Positions 8,380 through 14,252 of a DNA stretch of 17,780 nt are shown in pieces; positions within the stretch are counted from its first letter, which is position 1, and every line of letters begins with the position of its first letter. The stretch lies in assembly GCA_030746455.1 (NCBI GenBank), contig JASLMQ010000305.1:1-17780 (forward strand), given 5' to 3'. The stretch comes from Candidatus Latescibacterota bacterium (GTDB taxonomy: Bacteria; Latescibacterota; UBA2968; GCA-2709665). The translations under genes were made by a program, and so were the position numbers. The notes beneath the pieces are model-generated. The model worked only from the letters and a program-made list of their open reading frames with translations, ran no database searches and was not told the DNA's origin.

Positions 8380-8634
8380 TCACGTGCGGACATCCATAAT
8401 GTGGTTCACCGTGTCCATGTCGGTTCTGTCTGCCCTTTGGTCACATGGGAGAATCTGGCGTACTCCGTATTTCTGCTCCAGTATAGCCAGCTGGTGGCGG
8501 ACGTGTCAACGAGATCCTCGGATGAGCTCCCTGCGGATGCGGCGTATCTGATGGCCACGCTCCTCGAGTCTCTTCCGGCCCCCTGGTAGGGAATCAACCA
8601 GGCGGGTTGACACCTTGTGTCTATCCGCGTACAT
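8380..8634 (-). pseudogene. Doubtful broken reading frame, family not recognised
   Basis: On the minus strand an ATG at 8634 opens a 42-residue frame with a charged helix (RKRLEERGHQIRRIRRELI) ending at TGA (8506-8508). The same frame continues past the stop as HQLAILEQKYGVRQIL and then PCDQRADRTDMDTVNH, to a TGA at 8380-8382. LLxxKYGVRxIL-like text recalls the strand before the GSxxRG loop of MNT-type nucleotidyltransferases, but no such loop is present. It may be a decayed gene or chance. Plus-strand frames across the same DNA give no recognised product. Confidence 0.25.
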
Positions 8635-8639
8635 TTATA

Positions 8640-8785
8640 AAGAGAGCAAGTTGAGCGCACGGGTTGGATGATACCCGGGATTCCCTCTCCGGGAGGGGGA
8701 TGCCTATGGGAAGCGAGACGCATTGATCCCACCATGATCGGCCTGCTGAGGCGGATCCAGGTGGGACACCCAAAGCTCGTCCGAT
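8640..8785. other. Non-coding stretch before the riboswitch
   Basis: No convincing gene is seen. It holds a small hairpin CCCTC (8683-8687)/GAGGG (8693-8697) inside a longer imperfect palindrome. A palindromic TTTATAAA lies at its edge (8634-8641). I find no good -35/-10 pair on the plus strand, so the promoter for the leader downstream is unidentified. Confidence 0.4.
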
Positions 8786-8897
8786 AAGGGCAAATCTGCC
8801 GAAAGACAGAGACGCAAAGGCGGGCGGGTCCTCGTCAGGTCCCGGCTTGACGTCTGCCGGGACACGCCCCGGCAAGCGTGAAGCCGGGGTGAGCCGG
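8786..8897 (+). promoter_or_regulatory. Probable cyclic-di-GMP-I (GEMM) riboswitch aptamer
   Basis: The 5' half matches the GEMM consensus closely. GGGCAAA (8788-8794) leads to a P2 hairpin TCUG/CAGA capped by a GAAA tetraloop (8801-8804), and the signature GACGCAAAG follows (8811-8819). A P3-like arm follows, with a perfect GTCCCGGC (8839-8846)/GCCGGGAC (8856-8863) stem. The closing 3' motif (consensus GCCGGG..GCC) has two candidates: GCCGGGACACGCC (8856-8868) and GCCGGGGTGAGCC (8883-8895). The second can instead pair as CCCCGGC (8867-8873)/GCCGGGG (8883-8889). A terminator 55 nt downstream would serve as expression platform. The aptamer class senses c-di-GMP, and some variants sense cGAMP. 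The 3' half is the weak part of the call. Confidence 0.65.
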
Positions 8898-8952
8898 CCA
8901 AGGGGTCGGGGAAGCTGGATCTGGGACGATAGGGCCGGACCGCACAAGATAG

Positions 8953-8995
8953 CCGCACTGCCGAAGATGAGATGATTCGGTATGTGCGGTTTTCT
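8953..8995 (+). terminator. Intrinsic terminator, expression platform of the riboswitch
   Basis: CCGCAC-TGCCGAA (8953-8965), loop GATGAGATGA, TTCGGTA-TGTGCGG (8976-8989), then TTTTCT. A second CCGCAC at 8940-8945 could pair with the same GTGCGG, offering a built-in alternative fold. The position between aptamer and RBS fits transcription control. Confidence 0.7.
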
Positions 8996-9030
8996 ATTGC
9001 CTTCGTTTCGGCCATCAGGAGGTGAGTGCG

Positions 9031-9300
9031 GTGAGCGTACAGGCCAGACCACGCCGCTTGAGGATCAGAGAGACCATCGGTCACGTACTCATTGCGGTTG
9101 TTGTGATCGGACTAATTGTCCTGGTCTACTGGATTGTGACAGAAAGGCCGTGTCCCCGGTATCCTGGGATCGAGAAGCTGAGGGGCGGAGCGGGAGCTGT
9201 GTGTCCTGGTCTTTTCGGGCTCGTTGGAATCGCCGCCGACCGACCGGCCCCCGTCGCCGATGATCCACTGGCCCCCGGAGGCGTCACCAGGCAGTCGTAG
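9031..9300 (+). CDS. Small single-span membrane protein of unknown function
   Basis: I do not recognise this protein. From the GTG at 9031, with AGGAGG at 9017-9022 and 8 nt spacing, it has 89 residues. A basic N-terminus (VQARPRRLRIRETIGH) is followed by one strongly hydrophobic helix (VLIAVVVIGLIVLVYWIV, about residues 17-34). The basic side suggests the N-terminus is inside and the C-terminus outside. The outer part has two cysteines and is rich in Gly, Pro and Ala (LRGGAGAVCPGLFGL, DDPLAPGG). An in-frame GTG at 9022 overlaps the Shine-Dalgarno sequence and is less likely. It is the first gene behind the riboswitch and terminator, so its expression is probably c-di-GMP dependent. The C-terminal half lacks a recognised domain and could be altered by a frameshift. 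Confidence 0.5.
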   Translation: MSVQARPRRLRIRETIGHVLIAVVVIGLIVLVYWIVTERPCPRYPGIEKLRGGAGAVCPGLFGLVGIAADRPAPVADDPLAPGGVTRQS

Positions 9301-9332
9301 CTGTCAGCGGCAACTCCTGGAAGGTGCAGGTA

Positions 9333-9446
9333 ACCGCCGCTGCCGGATATCGATCGCGCCGCGGCGGTACGAACGATCCTCTCCCCTGTAGGCGAGATCC
9401 TGCTTCTCACACAGAAGCTCTCGGCACGGGCTCGTGCCTCTCCCCT
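9333..9446 (+). other. Leader with three successive stem-loops before the response regulator
   Basis: Three perfect-stem hairpins occur in a row. They are ACCGCCGC (9333-9340)/GCGGCGGT (9361-9368), GCTTCT-CACAC-AGAAGC (9402-9418) and GGCACG-GGCT-CGTGCC (9423-9438). A 10-nt direct repeat CCTCTCCCCT lies at 9378-9387 and 9437-9446. There is no T-tract, so they do not look like ordinary terminators. A structured untranslated leader or small RNA is possible. Confidence 0.4.
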
Positions 9447-9485
9447 CACGATCCAGTGCCTGAAGTACGGCAAAGGGGGTATCGC

Positions 9486-9905
9486 ATGCCTACCATTCTG
9501 CTGGTTGAAGACGAGGCCAATCAGCGCCTGCTTTACCAGATGGAGCTGGAAGACGAGGGATACCACGTGGTCTCTGCCTCCAACGGGCGCGAAGCGCTTC
9601 AAGAGGCGCAGAGGGCCCGGCCCGACCTGGTGGTACTCGATCTCCGAATGCCGCAGATGGATGGTCTCGAGGCGCTCGAGCGTATGATGTCGCTGAATCC
9701 GAAGCTCCCCATCATCATCCACTCGGCGTATGAGACCTTCAAGGACAACTTCATGACCTGGGCAGCAGACGCCTATGTCGTCAAGAGCTCCAACCTGGAT
9801 ATCCTGAAGGCCGAGATCCGCCGGGTGCCCTCCGGCCTGAGCGACGAAGGGAGAGAGCCCCTGTGGGATAGCAGTCGATACCAGGCTGCGTCGTCATCGA
9901 GTTGA
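9486..9905 (+). CDS. Single-domain response regulator (CheY-like receiver)
   Basis: 139 residues from the ATG at 9486, preceded by AAAGGGGG (9472-9479). One receiver domain is present and no output domain: acidic pocket E8-D9, phospho-acceptor D52 in VVLDLRMPQMDG, switch residue S80 in IIIHSAYE, and K100 in AYVVKSS. The tail of about 25 residues is Ser-rich and looks disordered. Receivers of this type (DUF-free PleD/FrzZ-like stand-alone domains) relay phosphate or act by binding a partner. No kinase is adjacent; the nearest is 970 bp downstream beyond minus-strand remnants. Longer frames upstream to 9324 lack a start signal and cross the hairpin leader. It may belong to the same transcript as the small membrane protein (186 bp gap). 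Confidence 0.88.
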   Translation: MPTILLVEDEANQRLLYQMELEDEGYHVVSASNGREALQEAQRARPDLVVLDLRMPQMDGLEALERMMSLNPKLPIIIHSAYETFKDNFMTWAADAYVVKSSNLDILKAEIRRVPSGLSDEGREPLWDSSRYQAASSSS

Positions 9906-9963
9906 GGGCCAACCTTATAGGTGCAACTGGCTCGCAGCGCCTGTCGTCCACAGCAATAGGTAA

Positions 9964-9995
9964 AGGCCGTTGAATGGGTTCCCCATCCACGGCCT
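9964..9995. other. Hairpin at the 3' side of the minus-strand remnants
   Basis: AGGCCGT-TGA-ATGGG (9964-9978) pairs with CCCAT-CC-ACGGCCT (9982-9995). It lies between the response regulator and the convergent pseudogenes and could terminate the minus-strand transcript. The T-tract on either side is poor. Confidence 0.35.
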
Positions 9996-10032
9996 GGCAC
10001 ATTGTGCTGACTCAATCGCGAGCGGCGGGCTG

Positions 10033-10262
10033 CTAAGGCCTCCGCTCTGGGATGGGCCGGCTACTGTCCATGCCGTACTCGAACGCCCCAAGGTCGGGAC
10101 GGTCACCCTCGTAGGGAAGGCTCACGCCCAGCCCGGCTCGCCAGTCGACCTCCCGGTCGGCCCGAAGGATGTTCGCCTCGTAATCGACGTCCATGACACG
10201 CAGTCGAAGCGCGCTGCCCTCAAGCTGAATCCGGTCGCCCTCCACGATACCCCATCCATCTC
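10033..10262 (-). pseudogene. C-terminal fragment of a right-handed beta-helix type secreted protein
   Basis: The minus-strand frame reads DGWGIVEGDRIQLEG and then ANILRADREVDWRAGLGVSL, PYEGDRPDLGAFEYG, with a stop at 10033-10035. The pattern of a QLEGxxxRxRVxxVDY strand, an L/V-x-W-x-xGxGVSLPY strand and a final GxRPDLGAFE(Y/F) is what I know as the end of parallel beta-helix, DUF1565-like extracellular proteins. The frame is closed by TGA just upstream (10263-10265). No propeller or helix repeats precede it, only the reductase remnant. It is a 3' remnant, presumably placed here by deletion. Confidence 0.5.
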
Positions 10263-10278
10263 ATCCGGGCTCTCCCCC

Positions 10279-10615
10279 TCACGCGTCGTCTTTGGGTACA
10301 CGCTCGATCAGCCACGCACGCTCCTCCTCGCTCAACGGGCCTCGCCCGACGCTCGCGACGTTGGGGGCAACCCATTCGGGCTTTCGCATCGCGAGGCTCA
10401 GCCGGTCCACCTCCGGCGTGAAGAGCGAGAAGCGCAGCATGAGGTCCGCCACGTGTGCGCGGAAGCGCGGGTCGCCGGCCCTCCCCTCCTGCTCTGCGAT
10501 GCGGTCCAGGGTCCAGCCGCGGCCGAAGGGGGTGCAGGCGATGTTCTGCCAGCCGAGCTTGCTGCACGAACGAGTGCCCGCCCAGCATCAGGGGGAGTCC
10601 ATCAGAGGCAGTCAC
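10279..10615 (-). pseudogene. Aldo/keto reductase with internal deletion and frameshift
   Basis: The GTG at 10615, with AAGGAG upstream (complement of 10622-10627), starts TASDGLPLMLGGHSFVQ, which resembles the N-terminus of an aldo/keto reductase variant. After a frame change at 10561 the sequence continues KLGWQNIACTPFGRGWTLD and then DLMLRFSLFTPEVDRLSLAM, RKPEWVAPNVASVGRGPLSE, to the TGA at 10279-10281. The LRFSLxxPxVxxLxxAMRxPEWVxxNVA pattern is the NADPH-binding C-terminal end of the (beta/alpha)8 reductase. Roughly 200 residues, including the catalytic Tyr, Lys and His region, are missing. A residual promoter lies at 10739-10766. It has the same decay pattern as the phosphotransferase at 5391. 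Catalysis is not possible. Confidence 0.6.
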
Positions 10616-10738
10616 GCTGATCTCCTTGGGTTGTGGCGGGTGAGGCCGGCCCGGCTCCCGCGAAGTGATCCGGCGTCTGAGAGGTCCTTCGGTCATCCAG
10701 GAGGACCGCTGTTGTCCACCGGCCCCGTGGTCGAAGTA

Positions 10739-10766
10739 TTCATAGCCAATTCCCCTGCCTTGTCAA
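10739..10766 (-). promoter_or_regulatory. Sigma70-type promoter pointing into the reductase remnant
   Basis: On the minus strand TTGACA (complement of 10761-10766), a 16-bp spacer and TATGAA (complement of 10739-10744) form a reasonable -35/-10 pair. About 115 nt separate it from the GTG at 10615. It points away from the kinase operon starting at 10875. Confidence 0.5.
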
Positions 10767-10874
10767 GTTCTTCCGCCTCCTCTTTGTCTCTTGCTCCTGG
10801 CTTTCTGCTTTCTTATGTTACCGGGGCAACACACGACCGCTTCGCCATCCATCACCTATCCGGAGCATGATACG

Positions 10875-12551
10875 ATGTCCGACACCCCCGCACGTTCCCG
10901 TTCCGGCAGGGCAGATACCGACAGTGAGGAGAGGTATCGCGCGCTGTCGGAGGCCGCCTTCGAGGGCATCGTCATCACGGAGGGCGGGAAGATACGGGAG
11001 GTGAACAGCCAGTTCGCGGAGATGCTGGGTTACGGGCCGACCGAGCTGGTTGGACGCGCCGCAGTGGATACCGTGGCACCCGAGTCACGGGATGTGGTCG
11101 CAGACCGCATCATGTCCGGCAGCGAGGAGGCCTACGAGCTGGCGGCGTTGAGGAAGGACGGGTCGACCTTTCCCGTCGAGGCCCGAGGCAAGGCCGTCTC
11201 GTACAGAGGCGCGATGGCCCGTGTCGCCGTCGTGCGAGACATCACAGAGCGTAAGCGCCACGAGTCCCTGCTCGCGAGGCAAAGGGACCTCCTGGATGCC
11301 ATCGGCAAGGTGTTCAGGGAGGCGATCGTGTGTGACACCGAAGAGGAGGTGGCGCAGACCTGCCTGGCCGTCGCGGAAGAGCTTACCGGCAGCGCGTTCG
11401 GCTTCATCGGGGAGGTCAACGAGGACGGGCGATACGACACGATCGCACTGAGCGATCCGGGCTGGGGGGCGTGCAGGATCCCGAAGTCCGATGCCACGGT
11501 GATCCTGAAGGACATGGCCATTCGCGGCCTCTGGGGTCGGGTGATTCAAGATGGCAAGTCCTTGCTCGTCAGCGACCCGGCGTCCCATCCGGACGCCGTG
11601 GGCATCCCGTCCGGGCATCCGACGTTGACCGCCTTCCTCGGGGTCCCCCTGGTACGGGGCGGCAGGACGATCGGGATGATCGCGATGGCGAACAAGGATC
11701 CCGGCTTCGACGCACGGGACCAGGAAGCGCTGGAAAGCCTCTCCGTTGCGTTCGTGGAGGCGCTGGTGAGCAAGCGGGCGGAGAGGGAGTTGAGGGCGTC
11801 ATCCGGACGGCTCGAGAGGAGCAATCGGGAGCTTCAGGATTTCGCGTACGTCGTATCACACGACTTGCAGGAGCCGCTCCGCAAGATCCAGGCATTCGGC
11901 GACCGTCTGGTCACGCGGTATGAGGGGGCGTTCGACGACCGAGGACGTGACTACCTCGCCCGCATGCAGGACGCGGCGGCGCGAATGCAGGCCCTTATCA
12001 ACGACCTGCTGACGCTTTCGCGTGTGGCCACGCGAGGCAGGCCGTTCGAGCCCGTGGGTTTGGGCGTGGTCGTCCGCGAGGTGGTTTCGGACCTGGAGAC
12101 GCGAATCGAAGAGACCGGCGCGCAGGTCGACGTGGGTGAGCTGCCCTCGCTGGAGGCCGATCCGATGCAGATGCGCCAGTTGTTCCAGAACCTGATCGGC
12201 AATGCTCTCAAGTTCGGACGGGACGCAGTCCCCCCGAGGATCTCGGTTGCTGCCGCGGGTCCGGGTGAGCAGGAACCCTCTTTGGAGGCGACTCCCGAGG
12301 ACCTGCACTACCGGATAACGGTGCGCGACAATGGCATCGGCTTCGAAGAGAAGCACTGCGATCGCATCTTCGCGCCATTTCAGCGTCTCCACGCGCGCAC
12401 CGAGTGCGAGGGAACCGGGATGGGTCTGGCCATCTGCCGGAGGATCGTGGATCGCCACGGGGGAGAGATCTCAGCGACGGGCGTTCCCGGTCAGGGGTCT
12501 GTCTTCACCGTAAGCCTGCCGGCAAAGCGTCCGGAGGGGGAGGAAGTCTGA
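10875..12551 (+). CDS. PAS-GAF sensor histidine kinase
   Basis: 558 residues from the ATG at 10875, with GGAG at 10862-10865. The frame runs 28 codons further upstream but without an RBS. No membrane segment is present, so it is cytoplasmic. Order: PAS (about 18-130: YRALSEAAFEGIVITEGGKI, ending VVRDITERKRH), GAF (about 145-305: FGFIGEVNEDGRYDTIALSD, LTAFLGVPLVRGGRTIGMIA), short coiled coil, HisKA with H329 in YVVSHDLQEPLRKI, then HATPase_c with N-box NLIGNALKFG, DNGIGFEE and GTGMGLAI. The HDLQEPLRKI box is that of cyanobacteriochrome/Cph1-type kinases, which pair with Rcp1-like regulators; such a regulator follows with a 1-nt stop/start overlap. The PAS and GAF ligands are unknown, and no bilin-binding Cys motif was recognised. 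It is the first gene of the signalling operon. Confidence 0.93.
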   Translation: MSDTPARSRSGRADTDSEERYRALSEAAFEGIVITEGGKIREVNSQFAEMLGYGPTELVGRAAVDTVAPESRDVVADRIMSGSEEAYELAALRKDGSTFPVEARGKAVSYRGAMARVAVVRDITERKRHESLLARQRDLLDAIGKVFREAIVCDTEEEVAQTCLAVAEELTGSAFGFIGEVNEDGRYDTIALSDPGWGACRIPKSDATVILKDMAIRGLWGRVIQDGKSLLVSDPASHPDAVGIPSGHPTLTAFLGVPLVRGGRTIGMIAMANKDPGFDARDQEALESLSVAFVEALVSKRAERELRASSGRLERSNRELQDFAYVVSHDLQEPLRKIQAFGDRLVTRYEGAFDDRGRDYLARMQDAAARMQALINDLLTLSRVATRGRPFEPVGLGVVVREVVSDLETRIEETGAQVDVGELPSLEADPMQMRQLFQNLIGNALKFGRDAVPPRISVAAAGPGEQEPSLEATPEDLHYRITVRDNGIGFEEKHCDRIFAPFQRLHARTECEGTGMGLAICRRIVDRHGGEISATGVPGQGSVFTVSLPAKRPEGEEV

Positions 12552-13006
12552 TGGCACCCAGGGCTGGGACCCCGATCACGATCCTCGTGGCCGAGGACGA
12601 CCCGGATGATCGCATATTGATCCGGGACGCACTCACCGAGGCACGTCTGGCCAACGACCTTCGCTTCACCGAGGACGGCGAGGATCTGATGGACTACCTC
12701 TATCGCCGAGGGAGATACGTAGACCCGGCCGAATCTCCGCCTCCGGGGATCATTCTGCTCGACCTGAATATGCCCAGAAAGGACGGGCGTGAGGCGCTCG
12801 AGGAGATCAAGGCCGACCCCAAACTGCGAAGGATCCCTATCGTGGTGCTCACGACTTCAAAGGCGGAGGAGGACATCCTCCGGTCCTACGATCTGGGCGT
12901 GAGCGGCTTCATGGTCAAACCGGTCACATTCCGGTCGTTCGTCGACGCGATGGTGGCACTGGGGAAGTACTGGTTCGAGGTCGTGGAGCTGCCTCCGCCC
13001 GGGTAG
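12551..13006 (+). CDS. Rcp1-like single-domain response regulator
   Basis: 151 residues. The ATG overlaps the TGA of the kinase by one base and GGGGAGGAAG (12537-12546) serves as RBS, so translation is coupled. One receiver domain: acidic pocket E15-D16-D17 (ILVAEDDPDD), phospho-acceptor D71 in ILLDLNMPRKDG, T101-T102 in VVLTTSK, and K123-P124 in GFMVKPV. The insert after helix 2 (YLYRRGRYVDPAESPPPG) and the ending FVDAMVALGKYWFEVVELP are typical of the Rcp1 family. It is the expected phosphate acceptor for H329 of the upstream kinase. With no output domain, it probably passes the signal by protein contact or phosphorelay, perhaps to the REC-PP2C protein that follows 37 bp later. Confidence 0.93.
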   Translation: MAPRAGTPITILVAEDDPDDRILIRDALTEARLANDLRFTEDGEDLMDYLYRRGRYVDPAESPPPGIILLDLNMPRKDGREALEEIKADPKLRRIPIVVLTTSKAEEDILRSYDLGVSGFMVKPVTFRSFVDAMVALGKYWFEVVELPPPG

Positions 13007-13043
13007 CCTTCAGGCAGGAAGGCCACGCCTCAACGGGAAAGCT

Positions 13044-14078
13044 ATGGACCGAGAGGACATCCGTCTGCTGCTGGTCGAGGACGATCCCGACGACGTGATC
13101 CTGATCCGCGATATGCTGGAGGAGGCGTCGACGATCGGCCTGAGGCTGGAACACTCAGACAGGCTGTCAGACGCCATCGATCGTCTCGACCGCGGCAATC
13201 CCGACGTTGTGCTTCTGGATCTCTCCCTGCCGGACAGTCGGGGATTCGAGACGTTCGCAGCGTTACGGGAACGGGCTGCGCACGTCCCGATCGTGGTTCT
13301 TACCGGACTGGACGATGAAGACATCGCTGTACGGGCTGTGCATCAAGGGGCACAGGACTACCTTGTCAAGACGAGGGTGAATAGCGACCTTCTTGTGCGT
13401 GCCATTCGGTATGCCGTCGAGCGCGATCAGTTCCAACAGGAGCGGTCCCAGTGGATCGAGCATGAACTCCGGCTTGCCGCCGAGATCCAGAAGGGATTCC
13501 TCCCTGGACCTCCGCCCCAGACCGAGGGATTCGAGGTCGGGGCGTATGCGCGTCCAAGCGGACAGGTGGGAGGAGACTTCTACGATTTCTATTCCTCGCC
13601 AGACCGGAAGCTGGGCGTATCGATCGGGGACGCCGCCGGCAAGGGCATTCCGGGCGCGTTGCTGATCGCCAAGACGCAAGGGGTGCTGCAGGCCGAGGCC
13701 CACAACTCGGGTTCACTTGCCGCTGTGATGGAACGGCTCAACGTCGTGCTCTGTCGGAACAACGAGACGGATCGATTCGTGACGTTGTTCTCGGCCTCGC
13801 TCGACGTCGAGCGCATGGAGCTGACGTATGCGAACGCCGGCCACCTTCCCGCCCTGCTCTATCGCCGCGAGGAGGTGCTGGCCCTCGGCTCATCGGGCCC
13901 GCTGCTCGGGCTGTTCCCCGATGCATCCTACGAGCAGCGGGTGACGCCCCTGGCCGCGGGTGACACGCTGGTTCTCTATTCTGATGGGGTAACGGAAGCA
14001 GTGGACGCGCAGGAGACGCCATTTGGCGAGAAGGGTATCGAGTCCGTGATTCGGCACTCCGGCAACCTGCAGGCCTAG
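13044..14078 (+). CDS. Receiver-PP2C (SpoIIE/RsbU-type) phosphatase, stopped early by an in-frame amber codon
   Basis: The N-terminal receiver has D13-D14, phospho-acceptor D59 in VVLLDLSLPDSRGFE, T87 in VVLTGLDDE and K109 in DYLVKTR. A coiled linker (about 125-152) leads to the PP2C domain: ELRLAAEIQKGFLPGPPP, metal-binding VGGDFYDF, GDAAGKGIPGALLIAKT, YANAGHLPALLY, LVLYSDGVTEA. The frame then meets TAG at 14076-14078 after NLQA, yet the same frame continues with the missing end of the domain (see 14079-14186). As written, 344 residues lack the last conserved Asp motif, so activity should be lost or reduced. Family role: phosphorylation of the receiver switches on dephosphorylation of a STAS antagonist. 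GGGAAA upstream of the ATG is a weak RBS. The domain partners follow in the operon (STAS, RsbW-like). Confidence 0.9.
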   Translation: MDREDIRLLLVEDDPDDVILIRDMLEEASTIGLRLEHSDRLSDAIDRLDRGNPDVVLLDLSLPDSRGFETFAALRERAAHVPIVVLTGLDDEDIAVRAVHQGAQDYLVKTRVNSDLLVRAIRYAVERDQFQQERSQWIEHELRLAAEIQKGFLPGPPPQTEGFEVGAYARPSGQVGGDFYDFYSSPDRKLGVSIGDAAGKGIPGALLIAKTQGVLQAEAHNSGSLAAVMERLNVVLCRNNETDRFVTLFSASLDVERMELTYANAGHLPALLYRREEVLALGSSGPLLGLFPDASYEQRVTPLAAGDTLVLYSDGVTEAVDAQETPFGEKGIESVIRHSGNLQA

Positions 14079-14186
14079 GAGCTGGCACGCGCGGTGTGCG
14101 AGACATCCGAGCAGCACGAATCCGGCGGCACGTACACAAAAGACGATAGGACCGCGGTTGTCATCAAGATAGCTGAAGAACTGTAG
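14079..14186 (+). pseudogene. In-frame continuation of the PP2C domain behind the amber stop
   Basis: The same frame reads ELARAVCETSEQHESGGTY and then TKDDRTAVVIKIAEEL, to a second TAG at 14184-14186. DDRTAVVIKI is the closing motif of PP2C/SpoIIE phosphatases, whose first Asp binds metal. Reading through 14076-14078 gives a 380-residue protein of normal domain extent. The likely ancestral codon is CAG (Gln), one transition from TAG. TAG ends other genes here (acetyltransferase, PQQ protein, Rcp1-like regulator), so the amber codon is not reassigned generally. Confidence 0.8.
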
Positions 14187-14199
14187 GGCCCCAATGAAC

Positions 14200-14226
14200 C
14201 GGGCGACTGGCTCCTTCGTTCGCCCG
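14200..14226 (+). other. Intra-operon hairpin before the STAS gene
   Basis: CGGGCGA (14200-14206) and TCGCCCG (14220-14226) form a 7-bp stem with a 13-nt loop. No T-tract follows. It could tune the relative expression of the genes on either side. Confidence 0.35.
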
Positions 14227-14252
14227 AGTACGTCCACACACAAGGGGGAGCT

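Noticed and set aside
9126..9722. Minus-strand 198-codon frame across the small membrane protein and response regulator
   Set aside because: It is antisense to an unambiguous receiver domain and shows no family features.
10292..10870. Plus-strand open frames opposite the reductase remnant
   Set aside because: The opposite strand gives clear aldo/keto reductase residues. The plus-strand translations are Ser/Arg-rich without domains.
13044..14186. Genome-wide amber (TAG) reassignment as explanation of the interrupted phosphatase
   Set aside because: TAG ends the acetyltransferase (6620-6622), the PQQ protein and the Rcp1-like regulator at family-typical lengths, so it acts as a normal stop.
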